NCBI GenBank assembly: GCA_045660265.1
Contig: JAZRDM010000040.1
Location: 1 to 18,934 of the forward strand
Source of the DNA: Scatosoma sp045660265
GTDB taxonomy: Bacteria > Bacillota > Clostridia > Christensenellales > Borkfalkiaceae
DNA: 18,934 nt
Reading direction: 5' to 3'
Numbering within the stretch: position 1 is the stretch's first letter; each line of letters starts with the position of its first letter. Under the pieces are notes generated by a model, which ran no database searches, was not told the DNA's origin, and saw only the letters and a program-made list of their open reading frames with translations. Below are positions 7,795-15,519 of this stretch, in pieces. The position numbers and the translations under genes were made by a program.

Positions 7795-7912
7795 AGGGAA
7801 TTTTTGTCAAGCATTAAAACGTTTCCCCGATATTCTTTCATCATTTTTTCACTTTTAAAAAGCTTTTTTTAGCGAATTATCACGAAATTATTTTTCTTTT
7901 ATCCTGAAAGAC

Positions 7913-7941
7913 TTGTCAAGCCCTTTTTTGTGTGCTATAAT
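7913..7941 (+). promoter_or_regulatory. Promoter of the rightward M18 peptidase gene (TTGTCA-17-TATAAT)
   Basis: TTGTCA (7913-7918) and a perfect TATAAT (7936-7941) are 17 bases apart. Transcription should start near 7948, giving a leader of about 28 nt that contains AAGGAA (7962-7967), eight bases before the ATG at 7976. The remaining stretch between here and marR (about 7800-7910) is AT-rich and shows nothing I can assign. Confidence 0.85.
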
Positions 7942-7975
7942 GATAGCATAACTTTATAAATAAGGAATTTTTACA

Positions 7976-9241
7976 ATGAACGAATTGTTGACATTTTTAC
8001 ATCATTCTTATACGCCCTATCACGCAACTGAAAACGTAAAAAATTTATTGCTTGAAAACGGCTTCACGCCTTTAAAGGAAACGGAGGACTGGGTTTTAAA
8101 CGAAGGCGGAAAATATTTCGTCGAACGCGGCGGCAGCGCTTTAATTGCGTTTACTATTGAAAATTTAGACGGTTTCTCTTTTAAAATTATCGCTTCGCAC
8201 ACCGATTCGCCCGCGCTGAAAATTAAAGAAAATCCCGCAACGTCCTGCGCAAACTGCGTAAAGCTGAACGTTGAAAAATACGGCTCGGGTTTATGGTATT
8301 CGTTCTTGGACAGACCTTTAAAAATCGCAGGAAGATTAGTTAAAAATACCGAGGACGGCGTTTGCACCCAAACCTATCTCTCCCCTTTCAACGTTTGTAT
8401 TCCATCCGTTGCCATTCATCAAAACAGACAAGCAAACGAAGGCTTTGCCATTAACGCACAAGTAGATCTTCAACCCCTCTATTCCCTTTGCGACGGGCAT
8501 TCGTTAAACGAAGAATTGTCCGAAAACGACGTTATTTCTTACGATTTGTACGCCGTCAACGCAGACATGCCCCACTCCTTTGGTGTAAATGACGAGTTTA
8601 TTCTTTCGCCGAGAATCGACAATTTAACAAGCGTTTACGCATCCTTAAACGCTTTACTAAACCACACTAGCAACAGCGGTGTTTGCGTTGCCGCCTTTTT
8701 TGATAATGAAGAAGTAGGCAGCCGCAGCGCGCAAGGCGCAGACGGGGACTTTATGGAAATTACCCTTCGCCGCCTTGCTTATAGCTTAAAATTCGACGAT
8801 ATCGAATATTACAAGGCGTTGGCAAACTCCTTCTTCCTTTCTTTAGATAACGCGCACGCGACCCACCCTAACCATCCTGAAAAGAGCGACCCTACCAACC
8901 AAACGCTGCTTGGCAACGGGATTGTCATTAAACACCATGCCAGCAAAGCGTATACGACGGATGCACTTTCTGCGGGTGTCTTGAAAAATATCTTTAAAAA
9001 GGCAGACGTTGCACATCAAGATTTCTTCAACCGTTCGGACGCAGCAAGCGGAAGCACGCTTGGCAGTTTAGCCCTTACCCACACAGGCATTATGGCGGCG
9101 GATATCGGCTTAGCACAATTGGCAATGCATTCCGCAAACGAATGTTTTGCAAAAAAGGATTACGAAACGCTTATCCGCGGTTTAACGGCCTTTTATTCGA
9201 CCAAGCTTACTATCGACGGACAAAACGTAAAAATCGACTAA
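7976..9241 (+). CDS. apeB: M18 family aminopeptidase, ApeB type
   Basis: Cytosolic metallopeptidase that removes N-terminal residues from peptides, in M18 enzymes often acidic ones. The 421-residue length fits the PRK02813/ApeB-like branch. Visible M18 features in order: SHTDSP (about 74-79) with zinc ligand His75 and Asp77; SPRIDNL (211-217) with bridging Asp215; FDNEEVGS (242-249) with the catalytic Glu pair 245-246; LDNAHATHP (290-298) with Asp291; and a C-terminal AMHS with His385. No signal peptide is present. It has its own near-consensus promoter and AAGGAA ribosome site. It converges on a second M18 gene. Together with the Opp importer in this window it suggests use of peptides, which is inference. 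Confidence 0.93.
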   Translation: MNELLTFLHHSYTPYHATENVKNLLLENGFTPLKETEDWVLNEGGKYFVERGGSALIAFTIENLDGFSFKIIASHTDSPALKIKENPATSCANCVKLNVEKYGSGLWYSFLDRPLKIAGRLVKNTEDGVCTQTYLSPFNVCIPSVAIHQNRQANEGFAINAQVDLQPLYSLCDGHSLNEELSENDVISYDLYAVNADMPHSFGVNDEFILSPRIDNLTSVYASLNALLNHTSNSGVCVAAFFDNEEVGSRSAQGADGDFMEITLRRLAYSLKFDDIEYYKALANSFFLSLDNAHATHPNHPEKSDPTNQTLLGNGIVIKHHASKAYTTDALSAGVLKNIFKKADVAHQDFFNRSDAASGSTLGSLALTHTGIMAADIGLAQLAMHSANECFAKKDYETLIRGLTAFYSTKLTIDGQNVKID

Positions 9242-9262
9242 TTTTAAACGGTAAAAAAATTA

Positions 9263-9289
9263 CCGCCGAAACCATAACGGTTTCGGCGG
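9263..9289. terminator. Bidirectional terminator between the two M18 genes
   Basis: CCGCCGAAACC (9263-9273) pairs perfectly with GGTTTCGGCGG (9279-9289) around loop ATAAC. Rightward it is followed by G and a T-rich tract (9291-9299). Leftward it is followed by TAA and a run of T's (complement of 9253-9260). A weaker alternative hairpin, CGGTAA (9249-9254) with TTACCG (9260-9265), overlaps its left foot by three bases. Confidence 0.9.
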
Positions 9290-9308
9290 GTTTGTTTTTA
9301 TTCAACTT

Positions 9309-10685
9309 TTACTTGATAAATGCGCAGAACGCAAGGTATTCTTCGTACAAGTCTGCTTTCGAAATTACTTCGTAAGGGGAGTGCATAGAGATAACAGGTA
9401 CGCCGATATCCACGGTATCGATATTCATGTTTGCGATATATTTTGCAACCGTACCGCCGCCGCCAACGTCTACTCTGCCAAGCTCACCCGTTTGCCAAAT
9501 CACGCCGTTTTCGTTGAAAATACGTCTAATTTCGCCCACAAATTCAGCATTTGCATCATTCGAGCCGCCCTTCCCGCGCGAGCCCGTAAACTTCGTAATC
9601 CCTGCGCCGCAAGAAAGGTACGCGCTGTTTAACGGTTCGCTTACGTCGCGGAAGTTAGGGTCATATGCTGCGTTCACGTCTGCCGATAAGCATTTGGAGT
9701 TTGCTCTCACCGCCGCGATAGGCGCGTTGAAGGAATCCGCAATTACATTCAAAAGGTCGGTAAATACCGCACATTGCATACCCGTCGTACCTTCACTGCC
9801 GATTTCTTCTTTATCCGCAAGCACTACCATTACCGTGTGTACGTCCGATTGCGTATCGAAAAGCGCCGTGTAAGCAGGATAAGAACATACTCTATCGTCG
9901 TGGCCGTAAGCACCCATAAGCGCTCTGTCAAAGCCGATATCCTTTGCCTTAAACGCAGGCACAAGAGAAAGCTCTGCGCTTAAGAAATCTTCTTCTACCA
10001 TACCGTACTTATCGTGTAAGATATGTAAAAGATTTTCTTTTACCGTCTTATCTTTTTCGTCTTCCGCTGCCGTGTAAGGAATGTTACCAAGCCAGATGTT
10101 CAGGTCTTCGCCTCCCAAGCCTTCGCCAAGAGGTTTTGCATTTTGCTTTGCAGCCAAGTGCGGAAGCAAGTCGCTGATATAGAACACGGGATCGTTTTCG
10201 TCTTCACCAATTTTCACGTCTAACAATTCGCCGTTTGCCAACGCAACCGTGCCGTGCAGAGCAAGAGGAATTGCTCCCCATTGATATTTACGGATACCGC
10301 CGTAGTAATGCGTTTTTGCAAACGCAATTTTTTCCGCTTCGTATAAAGGCACTTGCTTTAAATCGATACGGGGGCTGTCAATGTGCGACGCCAAAATGCG
10401 CACACCGTCCTTCGCTACGTCTGCAGTACCGATTTTAATTAAGTAAATGTTTTTACCGCGATTGTTGTAATATACCTTATCGCCAGCTTTGAGTTTTTCG
10501 CCAAACTGATAAGGCTTATATCCCTTTGCAATCGCTTCTTTTTCCACAAACGCGCAAGCTTCGCGTTCGGTTTTTCCTTCGTCGATAAATTTACGATAAC
10601 CTTCTGCATATTCGAAAATTGCTTTCAATTTTGCTTCGTCAGCAAGTTCGTAAACGTTCTTTCTTTTATAGCTTAATTCGCTCAT
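9309..10685 (-). CDS. apeA: M18 family aminopeptidase, ApeA type
   Basis: Second cytosolic M18 aminopeptidase, 458 residues, matching the longer PRK02256/ApeA-like branch. Features: ASHIDSPRIDLK (about 99-110) with His101 and Asp103; YYGGIRKYQWGAIPLALHG (127-145), characteristic of this branch; GHDDRVCSYPA (261-271) with metal ligand Asp263; ADKEEIGSEGT (290-300) with Glu293 and Glu294; LSADVNAA (333-340); and SMHSPYEV with His435. All expected metal and catalytic residues are present. AAGGAAGG precedes the ATG by eight bases. It lies 66 bases after the SufB/D-like gene with no visible terminator, so it may be the last gene of that long leftward unit. It is clearly not a recent copy of the neighbouring M18 gene. 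Confidence 0.93.
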   Translation of the reverse strand: MSELSYKRKNVYELADEAKLKAIFEYAEGYRKFIDEGKTEREACAFVEKEAIAKGYKPYQFGEKLKAGDKVYYNNRGKNIYLIKIGTADVAKDGVRILASHIDSPRIDLKQVPLYEAEKIAFAKTHYYGGIRKYQWGAIPLALHGTVALANGELLDVKIGEDENDPVFYISDLLPHLAAKQNAKPLGEGLGGEDLNIWLGNIPYTAAEDEKDKTVKENLLHILHDKYGMVEEDFLSAELSLVPAFKAKDIGFDRALMGAYGHDDRVCSYPAYTALFDTQSDVHTVMVVLADKEEIGSEGTTGMQCAVFTDLLNVIADSFNAPIAAVRANSKCLSADVNAAYDPNFRDVSEPLNSAYLSCGAGITKFTGSRGKGGSNDANAEFVGEIRRIFNENGVIWQTGELGRVDVGGGGTVAKYIANMNIDTVDIGVPVISMHSPYEVISKADLYEEYLAFCAFIK

Positions 10686-10751
10686 ACTGTATATCCTTCC
10701 TTTATTATTTTTCTCAATGCTAATAGGGGCATGTCCGCGTTGAACACAAGT

Positions 10752-11678
10752 TTAGTGCAAGAATCCCTTGATAATTTGTTCCTCCGCTTCCTTTTCGCTT
10801 AAACCAAGCGTCATCAACTTGATAAGCTGTTCCCCTGCGATTTTTCCAATTGCCGCTTCGTGTATCAGCTCCGCGTCCACGTGGTTTGCCGTTAAACAAG
10901 GGGCAGCAGTAACGCACGCCTTGTCCATAATGATAGCGTCGCACTCCGTATGTCCGTAACAAACGGCGTTTCCGTTCATAGTCGAAACAAAGTTTTGCTT
11001 AGAATTTCCGCCCGCAACCGATCTTGAAACAATATCCGCCGAGCAGTTATCGCCATTCATATCCACGATAAAATCGGTATCCGCGATTTGCTGACCGTGC
11101 GTGTACAGCTTTTCCTTCACGATAAATTCCGCGCCTGCCTGCATATCCGCGCGCGTGATGCGCTTGGTAGAATCAATCCCTTTAATTTGGGTCGTTTCCA
11201 TTTCCATTTTTGCGCCTTCCGCCAAATGCACTACCGTTTCGGGATTCATCACGTTTTGGCCGTTTCCGTCCCCTTCGCCGTAATGTTTTTCAACGTATTT
11301 CACCTTCGCATTTTTGCCTACGTAAAAGGTATGCACACCGTCGTGGCGAGAAGTCATATCTACACCGCCGCAGTTATGAATACCGCACCCTGCAACGATA
11401 ACGACGTCAGCGTCTTCTCCGATATAAAAATCGTTATACACCACTTCTTGTAATCCCGCCTTACTAATAATGACGGGAATGTGTACGCTTTCCTTTTTCG
11501 TGCCTGGTTTGATGATGATATCAATCCCCGATTTTCCGTCCGTTTTGGTAACGATATCTATGTTTGCCGTTGTGTTTCTGCCCTGCGTTTGACTGTTCCC
11601 GCGGATATTATACGCGCCTTCGGGAATGTCGTGCAAATCGGCAATCTTCAACAATAAATCTTTTTGAATTGCGTCCAT
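10752..11678 (-). CDS. Minimal SufB/SufD-like Fe-S scaffold protein (SmsB type)
   Basis: SufB/SufD family protein, partner of the adjacent SufC, acting in iron-sulfur cluster assembly in the cytosol. At 308 residues it is much shorter than standard SufB (about 470) and lacks its N-terminal part. The beta-helix core and C-terminal helices are kept: GCGIHNCG (97-104), GHTECDAI (242-249) with Cys246 where SufB has a conserved cluster-assembly Cys, and AELIHEAAIGKI (269-280) with Glu274 matching the conserved SufB Glu, then LGLSEKEAEEQIIKGF. This pattern fits the SUF-like minimal system (SMS), in which one SmsB and one SmsC suffice. GGGAG precedes the ATG, 17 bases after the sufC stop. No cysteine desulfurase or SufU lies nearby. 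Naming it sufB or sufD would be arbitrary. Confidence 0.88.
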   Translation of the reverse strand: MDAIQKDLLLKIADLHDIPEGAYNIRGNSQTQGRNTTANIDIVTKTDGKSGIDIIIKPGTKKESVHIPVIISKAGLQEVVYNDFYIGEDADVVIVAGCGIHNCGGVDMTSRHDGVHTFYVGKNAKVKYVEKHYGEGDGNGQNVMNPETVVHLAEGAKMEMETTQIKGIDSTKRITRADMQAGAEFIVKEKLYTHGQQIADTDFIVDMNGDNCSADIVSRSVAGGNSKQNFVSTMNGNAVCYGHTECDAIIMDKACVTAAPCLTANHVDAELIHEAAIGKIAGEQLIKLMTLGLSEKEAEEQIIKGFLH

Positions 11679-11695
11679 CTTCTTCTCCCTTTCGC

Positions 11696-12415
11696 TTATA
11701 ATTTATCCGTGAGCACCTTACAGGTCTTCGACGAAAGCAGTTTAGGCAAAATTTCGTCCTTTTGTCCAACCGCGTCAATTTTACCGTCGGCAATCACTAC
11801 GATTTTGTCAGCAATATTCAAAATACGCTCTTGGTGGGAAATAATTAAAATATTCCCTTGCGTCTTTTCGTGCATTTTTTCAAAGACGTTGATAAGGTTG
11901 CCAAAGCTCCATAAATCGATACCCGCTTCCGGTTCGTCAAACACCGAAAGTTTGGTACTTCTTGCCAAAATAGTTGCGATTTCAATACGCTTCAGCTCGC
12001 CCCCCGATAAAGATGCATTCACTTCTCTATCTAAATAATCTCTCGCGCAAAGCCCTACCTCCGAAAGATAGGCGCAAGCGTCCGTAATTTTAATATTTTT
12101 ACCTGCGGCAATATTTATCAAATCGCGTACCGTCAAACCCTTGAAGCGAACGGGCTGTTGGAACGCATAAGAAATCCCCCTTTGCGCGCGTTCGGTAATG
12201 GACAAATCGGTGATGTCTTCGCCGTCTAAATAAATTCTACCTTCCGTGGGTTTAATAATCCCCGCGATCACTTTTGCCAGCGTCGATTTTCCCCCGCCGT
12301 TTGGGCCTGTGAAGGCAACAAACCGCTCGTTTAAAGTCAAGCTGACGTTATCTAATATCGTTTTTTCGCCGAGTGAATCGCTCACGCGGTACGTAACGTT
12401 TCTAAGTTCTAACAT
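11696..12415 (-). CDS. sufC: SufC-like Fe-S assembly ATPase (SmsC type)
   Basis: Soluble ABC ATPase driving the SufB/D-like scaffold. The 239 residues contain Walker A GPNGGGKST (37-45), Q-loop Gln86 or 87, signature LSGGELKR (136-143), Walker B LSVFDE (156-161) followed by PEAGIDLWS, and switch His194. The SGGE form of the signature and the directly adjacent SufB/D gene separate it from transporter ATPases. Ordinary SufC usually has DETDSGLD after Walker B; here DEPEAGIDLW is found, which I regard as pointing to the minimal-system branch. AAGGA lies eight bases before the ATG. It heads the two-gene Fe-S unit and may have its own extended -10 promoter, besides read-through from the genes to the right. 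Confidence 0.9.
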   Translation of the reverse strand: MLELRNVTYRVSDSLGEKTILDNVSLTLNERFVAFTGPNGGGKSTLAKVIAGIIKPTEGRIYLDGEDITDLSITERAQRGISYAFQQPVRFKGLTVRDLINIAAGKNIKITDACAYLSEVGLCARDYLDREVNASLSGGELKRIEIATILARSTKLSVFDEPEAGIDLWSFGNLINVFEKMHEKTQGNILIISHQERILNIADKIVVIADGKIDAVGQKDEILPKLLSSKTCKVLTDKL

Positions 12416-12446
12416 ACTTTTTCCTTGCTCGTTTTTCTTCTAATTA

Positions 12447-12455
12447 TTTATACCA
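12447..12455 (-). promoter_or_regulatory. Possible extended -10 promoter before sufC
   Basis: The minus strand reads TGGTATAAA (complement of 12447-12455), an extended -10 element (TGnTATAAT with one mismatch), 31 bases upstream of the sufC start codon. No good -35 lies at the right distance, which extended -10 promoters tolerate. Its use would uncouple sufC from the upstream genes. Confidence 0.45.
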
Positions 12456-12480
12456 CGATTGATAAAAAACAAACGCGTTT

Positions 12481-13143
12481 TTAAAAAATATACAGCAAAT
12501 ACCCATGATTTTTCAACCAAGCACGGCGTTTTTTCCAATCAGGCATATATTTTTCTACCAAAGCCCAAAAAGCTTTAGAATGATTTTTTTCTTTGATATG
12601 GCAAAGCTCGTGCAAAATCACGTACTCTATCATTTCCTTTGGCGCGTAAATAAGGCGGAAGGTATAGCGAATTAGGTTATCGCCGTCGCAGCTTCCCCAT
12701 TTCTTTTTTGCCGTCGAAATTTTTATCTCCTTAAAACGCAAACCCGTATATTGCGAAAGACGTTCACTTTCTTGTATAAAAATACGAAGCGCGTTTTCTT
12801 TCAGCCAAGCGACTAGTCTTTCCCTTGCATTTTTCTTGGGCACCCATATAATACTTTTATCGTTTTCCAACGCTATTTTTTTACCTTCGTACAGTTTGAC
12901 GGTATATTCTTTCCCTAGCAACATAAACGAATATCCGTCTAAATTTTCAGGCGGTAATTTTAACCCTGTCCCCGACCTTTGTGCTTTATGCTTGTCTATC
13001 CAAGCCGATTTTTCGCGCAAAAAGGCAAAAATCCGTTCTTCACTGCACCGTAAAGGCGCACGCACAATCACTTGACCTAACGAATCAATAGAGACGCACA
13101 AAGTTTTGCGGTTAGAACGGATAATTTTATCTGGTTTACTCAT
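12481..13143 (-). CDS. YgjP-type (DUF45) zinc metalloprotein
   Basis: Member of the YgjP-like/DUF45 metallopeptidase-fold family. Counting from GTG 13149, the zinc motif is HELCHIKEKNH (180-190) with His180, Glu181, His184 and His190. It is preceded by KKKWGSC (148-154) and followed by PDWKKRRAWLKNHG, as is usual in the family. No secretion signal is visible, so it is cytosolic. Family members are annotated as metal-dependent hydrolases; E. coli YgjP has been reported as a UTP pyrophosphatase, but transferring that function is speculative. ATG 13143 is chosen as start because the GTG six bases upstream has no better ribosome site; both have only a weak GCGG-type site, suggesting coupling to galE, whose stop is about 27 bases away. 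Confidence 0.85.
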   Translation of the reverse strand: MSKPDKIIRSNRKTLCVSIDSLGQVIVRAPLRCSEERIFAFLREKSAWIDKHKAQRSGTGLKLPPENLDGYSFMLLGKEYTVKLYEGKKIALENDKSIIWVPKKNARERLVAWLKENALRIFIQESERLSQYTGLRFKEIKISTAKKKWGSCDGDNLIRYTFRLIYAPKEMIEYVILHELCHIKEKNHSKAFWALVEKYMPDWKKRRAWLKNHGYLLYIF

Positions 13144-13170
13144 ATTCACTTTTACCGCAGAACCCGCCGT

Positions 13171-14184
13171 TTAGTTTTCGTAACCGTTGGGATTACCGCT
13201 CTGCCACTTCCATTGCGAAGCACACATTTGTTCAATGCCGAATTTCGCTTTCCATTTAAGTTCTTTTTCCGCTTTCGTCGGACAAGCGTAACAAGCGTCG
13301 ATATCACCGGGACGGCGTTCGCACATTTTATAAGGCAACATCTTTCCGCACGCCTTTTCAAAGGCGCGAATCATATCCAACACACTGTATCCATGCCCCG
13401 TACCTAAATTGTAAATATGTACGCCAGCCTCGTTACATTCTTCAATCGCCGCAATATGCCCCAACGCCAAATCGACCACGTGGATATAATCTCTTACACC
13501 CGTACCGCCGGGGGTATTATAATCGTTACCAAAAACGTTGATACATTGTAATTTCCCGCTTGCCACCTGCGCCACAAACGGCATCAAATTATTAGGAATT
13601 CCTTTCGGGTCTTCCCCAATCAACCCGCTTTCATGCGCACCGACGGGATTGAAATATCGGAGCAAAATGATATTCCATTCGTTATCCGCTTTGTACACGT
13701 CTTGCATAATATTTTCCATCATAAGCTTGGTTGCCCCGTAAGGATTTGTCGTAGACAAACGGCAAGATTCGTCTAAGGGCAAACGCTCGGGCGAACCGTA
13801 AACGGTTGCAGAAGAAGAAAATATAATTTTCTTAACCTTAAACTTTTCCATCACTTGCAGCAAACCAACCGTACCGCTGATGTTATTATCGTAATATTTT
13901 AAAGGCAATTTACAGCTTTCACCAACCGCTTTAAACGCCGCAAAATGAATAACCGCGTCAAATGTATGCGAAGAAAAAATTTGTTCAAGCGCAGGGATAT
14001 TACGGATATCTTCTTGATAAAAAGTTACCGTTTTCCCCGTAATTTGCTGCACTCTTTTTAAGCTTTCTTTGCTAGAATTACTTAAATTATCCACCACAAC
14101 TACTTCGTAGTTTTTGTTTAACAATTCCAGCACGGTGTGCGAACCGATATAGCCGCTGCCGCCCGTTACTAAAATTTTAGCCAT
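13171..14184 (-). CDS. galE: UDP-glucose 4-epimerase (probably also UDP-GlcNAc 4-epimerase)
   Basis: NAD-dependent epimerase of the extended short-chain dehydrogenase family, interconverting UDP-glucose and UDP-galactose for the Leloir pathway and surface polysaccharides. NAD motif GGSGYIGSH (8-16); catalytic Ser123-125 region (SSSATVYG) and YGATK with Tyr149 and Lys153; RYFNPVGAHESG (176-187); TGVRDYIHV (228-236); and RRPGD (290-294). The 337-residue length is standard. The residue corresponding to E. coli Tyr299 is Cys298 here. Cys at this position, as in human GALE Cys307, lets the enzyme accept N-acetylated sugars, so dual specificity is predicted. GGGGTG precedes the ATG, 15 bases after the stop of the CNNM gene. 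No other gal gene is in view. Confidence 0.95.
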   Translation of the reverse strand: MAKILVTGGSGYIGSHTVLELLNKNYEVVVVDNLSNSSKESLKRVQQITGKTVTFYQEDIRNIPALEQIFSSHTFDAVIHFAAFKAVGESCKLPLKYYDNNISGTVGLLQVMEKFKVKKIIFSSSATVYGSPERLPLDESCRLSTTNPYGATKLMMENIMQDVYKADNEWNIILLRYFNPVGAHESGLIGEDPKGIPNNLMPFVAQVASGKLQCINVFGNDYNTPGGTGVRDYIHVVDLALGHIAAIEECNEAGVHIYNLGTGHGYSVLDMIRAFEKACGKMLPYKMCERRPGDIDACYACPTKAEKELKWKAKFGIEQMCASQWKWQSGNPNGYEN

Positions 14185-14199
14185 ACTTTCACCCCGATT

Positions 14200-15471
14200 T
14201 TATTCGTTTTCGTCGTCTTCTACGTACGTTTCCGTCTTTTTCGAACGAATTTTAAGCACTTTTTGTTTGCTCGTTTTTACAATACGAATTTCAAGATATT
14301 TGAAATTGAGCACTTCGCCAACGGGCGGGATTCCGCCGTATTTTTCCGTTACCCAACCGCCGACGGTATTCGATTCGTAATTTTCGTCTTCCTTTTCCAT
14401 ATCGTATAAATCGAAAAAGGTTTCCAAATCGCATCTGCCGTCCACCCAGTATTCGTCTTCTGCAATCTTACCAAACAACACTTCCTCTTCGTCGTGCTCG
14501 TCCCAAATATCCCCAACAAGCTCTTCTAAAATATCTTCAAGGGTTACGATACCATCAAACCCGCCGTATTCGTCAAGCACTGCCGCCATATGAATTTTTT
14601 GATTTTGAAGTTGTTTTAAAAGGGTGGAAATACGGGTGTATTCCGTCGTATAAACAATCTCTTGAATCAGCTCGTCAATCTGTGCCTTCCCTTCTAAATA
14701 CGCCACGAAGAAATCTCTTTGGTGGATAAGCCCAACGATACGGTCAATCGAGCCGTCATACACAGGCAAACGGGAATACGCACTGTCTTTAAAAGCCAAC
14801 ATAATCTCGTCCATAGAGGAATGCTTGTTGATTGCGATAACTTCTACTCTAGGCACTAAAATATCTTCTACTTTTAAATCGTCAAATTCAAGCTCGGAAC
14901 GCAAAAGCTCAGATTCGTCTTCTTTAAGCGTACCCACTTCTTCCGCTTCGTCCACGAGAGACATAAGCTCTTCGTCGGTAACCGTTTCATCCTTTTGTAA
15001 TTTAAAAATCTTCGTCAAAAGGTATTTATAACCGTCGAAAATTTTGCAAATCGGCGTTAAAATCCAGTAGAACAATTGCATCAATGGATAGAAGAAGAAG
15101 CAAGCTTGTTCGGGATAAACGCTAGCAAAATACTTGGGGGTAATTTCGCCGAAAATCAATACAACAACCGTCATAACCGCCGTCGATACGGTGGTAGCCG
15201 TCGCTTGATCGTTAGTAATCAGCTGTCCAAATAAAATTGCGCCGAGTGCAGAAGCCGTTAAGTTAACGATATTGTTGCCAACTAAAATGGCGGTGATGAG
15301 TTTGTCATATTTTTCATCCGCAAAACTTAACACAGCTTTCGCGTTCTTTTTTCCAAGCGTCGCCATAGACTTCAATTTGATTTTATTCGCGCAAGAAAAC
15401 GCCGTTTCCGTACCCGAGAAAAAACCCGAAAGCAAAACAAGAATGAAAATTACGATAGATAGAGGAACCAT
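14200..15471 (-). CDS. CNNM/CorC (HlyC/CorC) family membrane protein
   Basis: Integral membrane protein of the CNNM/CorC family, linked to Mg2+ (and in some cases Na+ or Co2+) export. The DUF21/CNNM membrane domain spans about residues 1-190, with helices at about 4-20, 58-84, 95-110 and 122-145 and family motifs FFSGTETAFS (17-26), GNNIVN (65-70) and GEITPKYFA (108-116). A CBS pair follows (about 200-320: DILVPRVEV, YSRLPVYDG, VLDEYGGFDGIVTLEDILEELVGDIWDE, given in pieces here). A CorC_HlyC domain at about 335-410 includes VGGWVTEKYGGIPPVGE. The tail is acidic. The 423-residue length is standard. GGAGA lies six bases before the ATG. It is the first gene of the leftward cluster and has a perfect consensus promoter. 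The exact transported ion is not determinable. Confidence 0.92.
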   Translation of the reverse strand: MVPLSIVIFILVLLSGFFSGTETAFSCANKIKLKSMATLGKKNAKAVLSFADEKYDKLITAILVGNNIVNLTASALGAILFGQLITNDQATATTVSTAVMTVVVLIFGEITPKYFASVYPEQACFFFYPLMQLFYWILTPICKIFDGYKYLLTKIFKLQKDETVTDEELMSLVDEAEEVGTLKEDESELLRSELEFDDLKVEDILVPRVEVIAINKHSSMDEIMLAFKDSAYSRLPVYDGSIDRIVGLIHQRDFFVAYLEGKAQIDELIQEIVYTTEYTRISTLLKQLQNQKIHMAAVLDEYGGFDGIVTLEDILEELVGDIWDEHDEEEVLFGKIAEDEYWVDGRCDLETFFDLYDMEKEDENYESNTVGGWVTEKYGGIPPVGEVLNFKYLEIRIVKTSKQKVLKIRSKKTETYVEDDENE

Positions 15472-15519
15472 AATGTCTCCGTATAAAAAATAATAAGAAT
15501 AAAAATTCTTTCAAATTAT

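Noticed and set aside
7804..7836. TTGTCAAGC resembling a -35 element, repeated at 7913
   Set aside because: No acceptable -10 lies 16-18 bases downstream (CCGATATT instead), so only the copy at 7913 is called as a promoter.
9427..9873. Open frame of 148 codons on the plus strand opposite the ApeA-type peptidase
   Set aside because: It is antisense to a well-supported gene with all family motifs, has no ribosome site, and its translation shows no recognisable domain. Similar antisense frames opposite lemA, the ABC gene, SufB/D and oppD were dismissed for the same reason.
10686..10751. Possible separate promoter for the ApeA-type gene (TTGTGT-18-TATTAG on the minus strand)
   Set aside because: Both hexamers match poorly and there is no extended -10, so I do not call it; the gene may be read from upstream.
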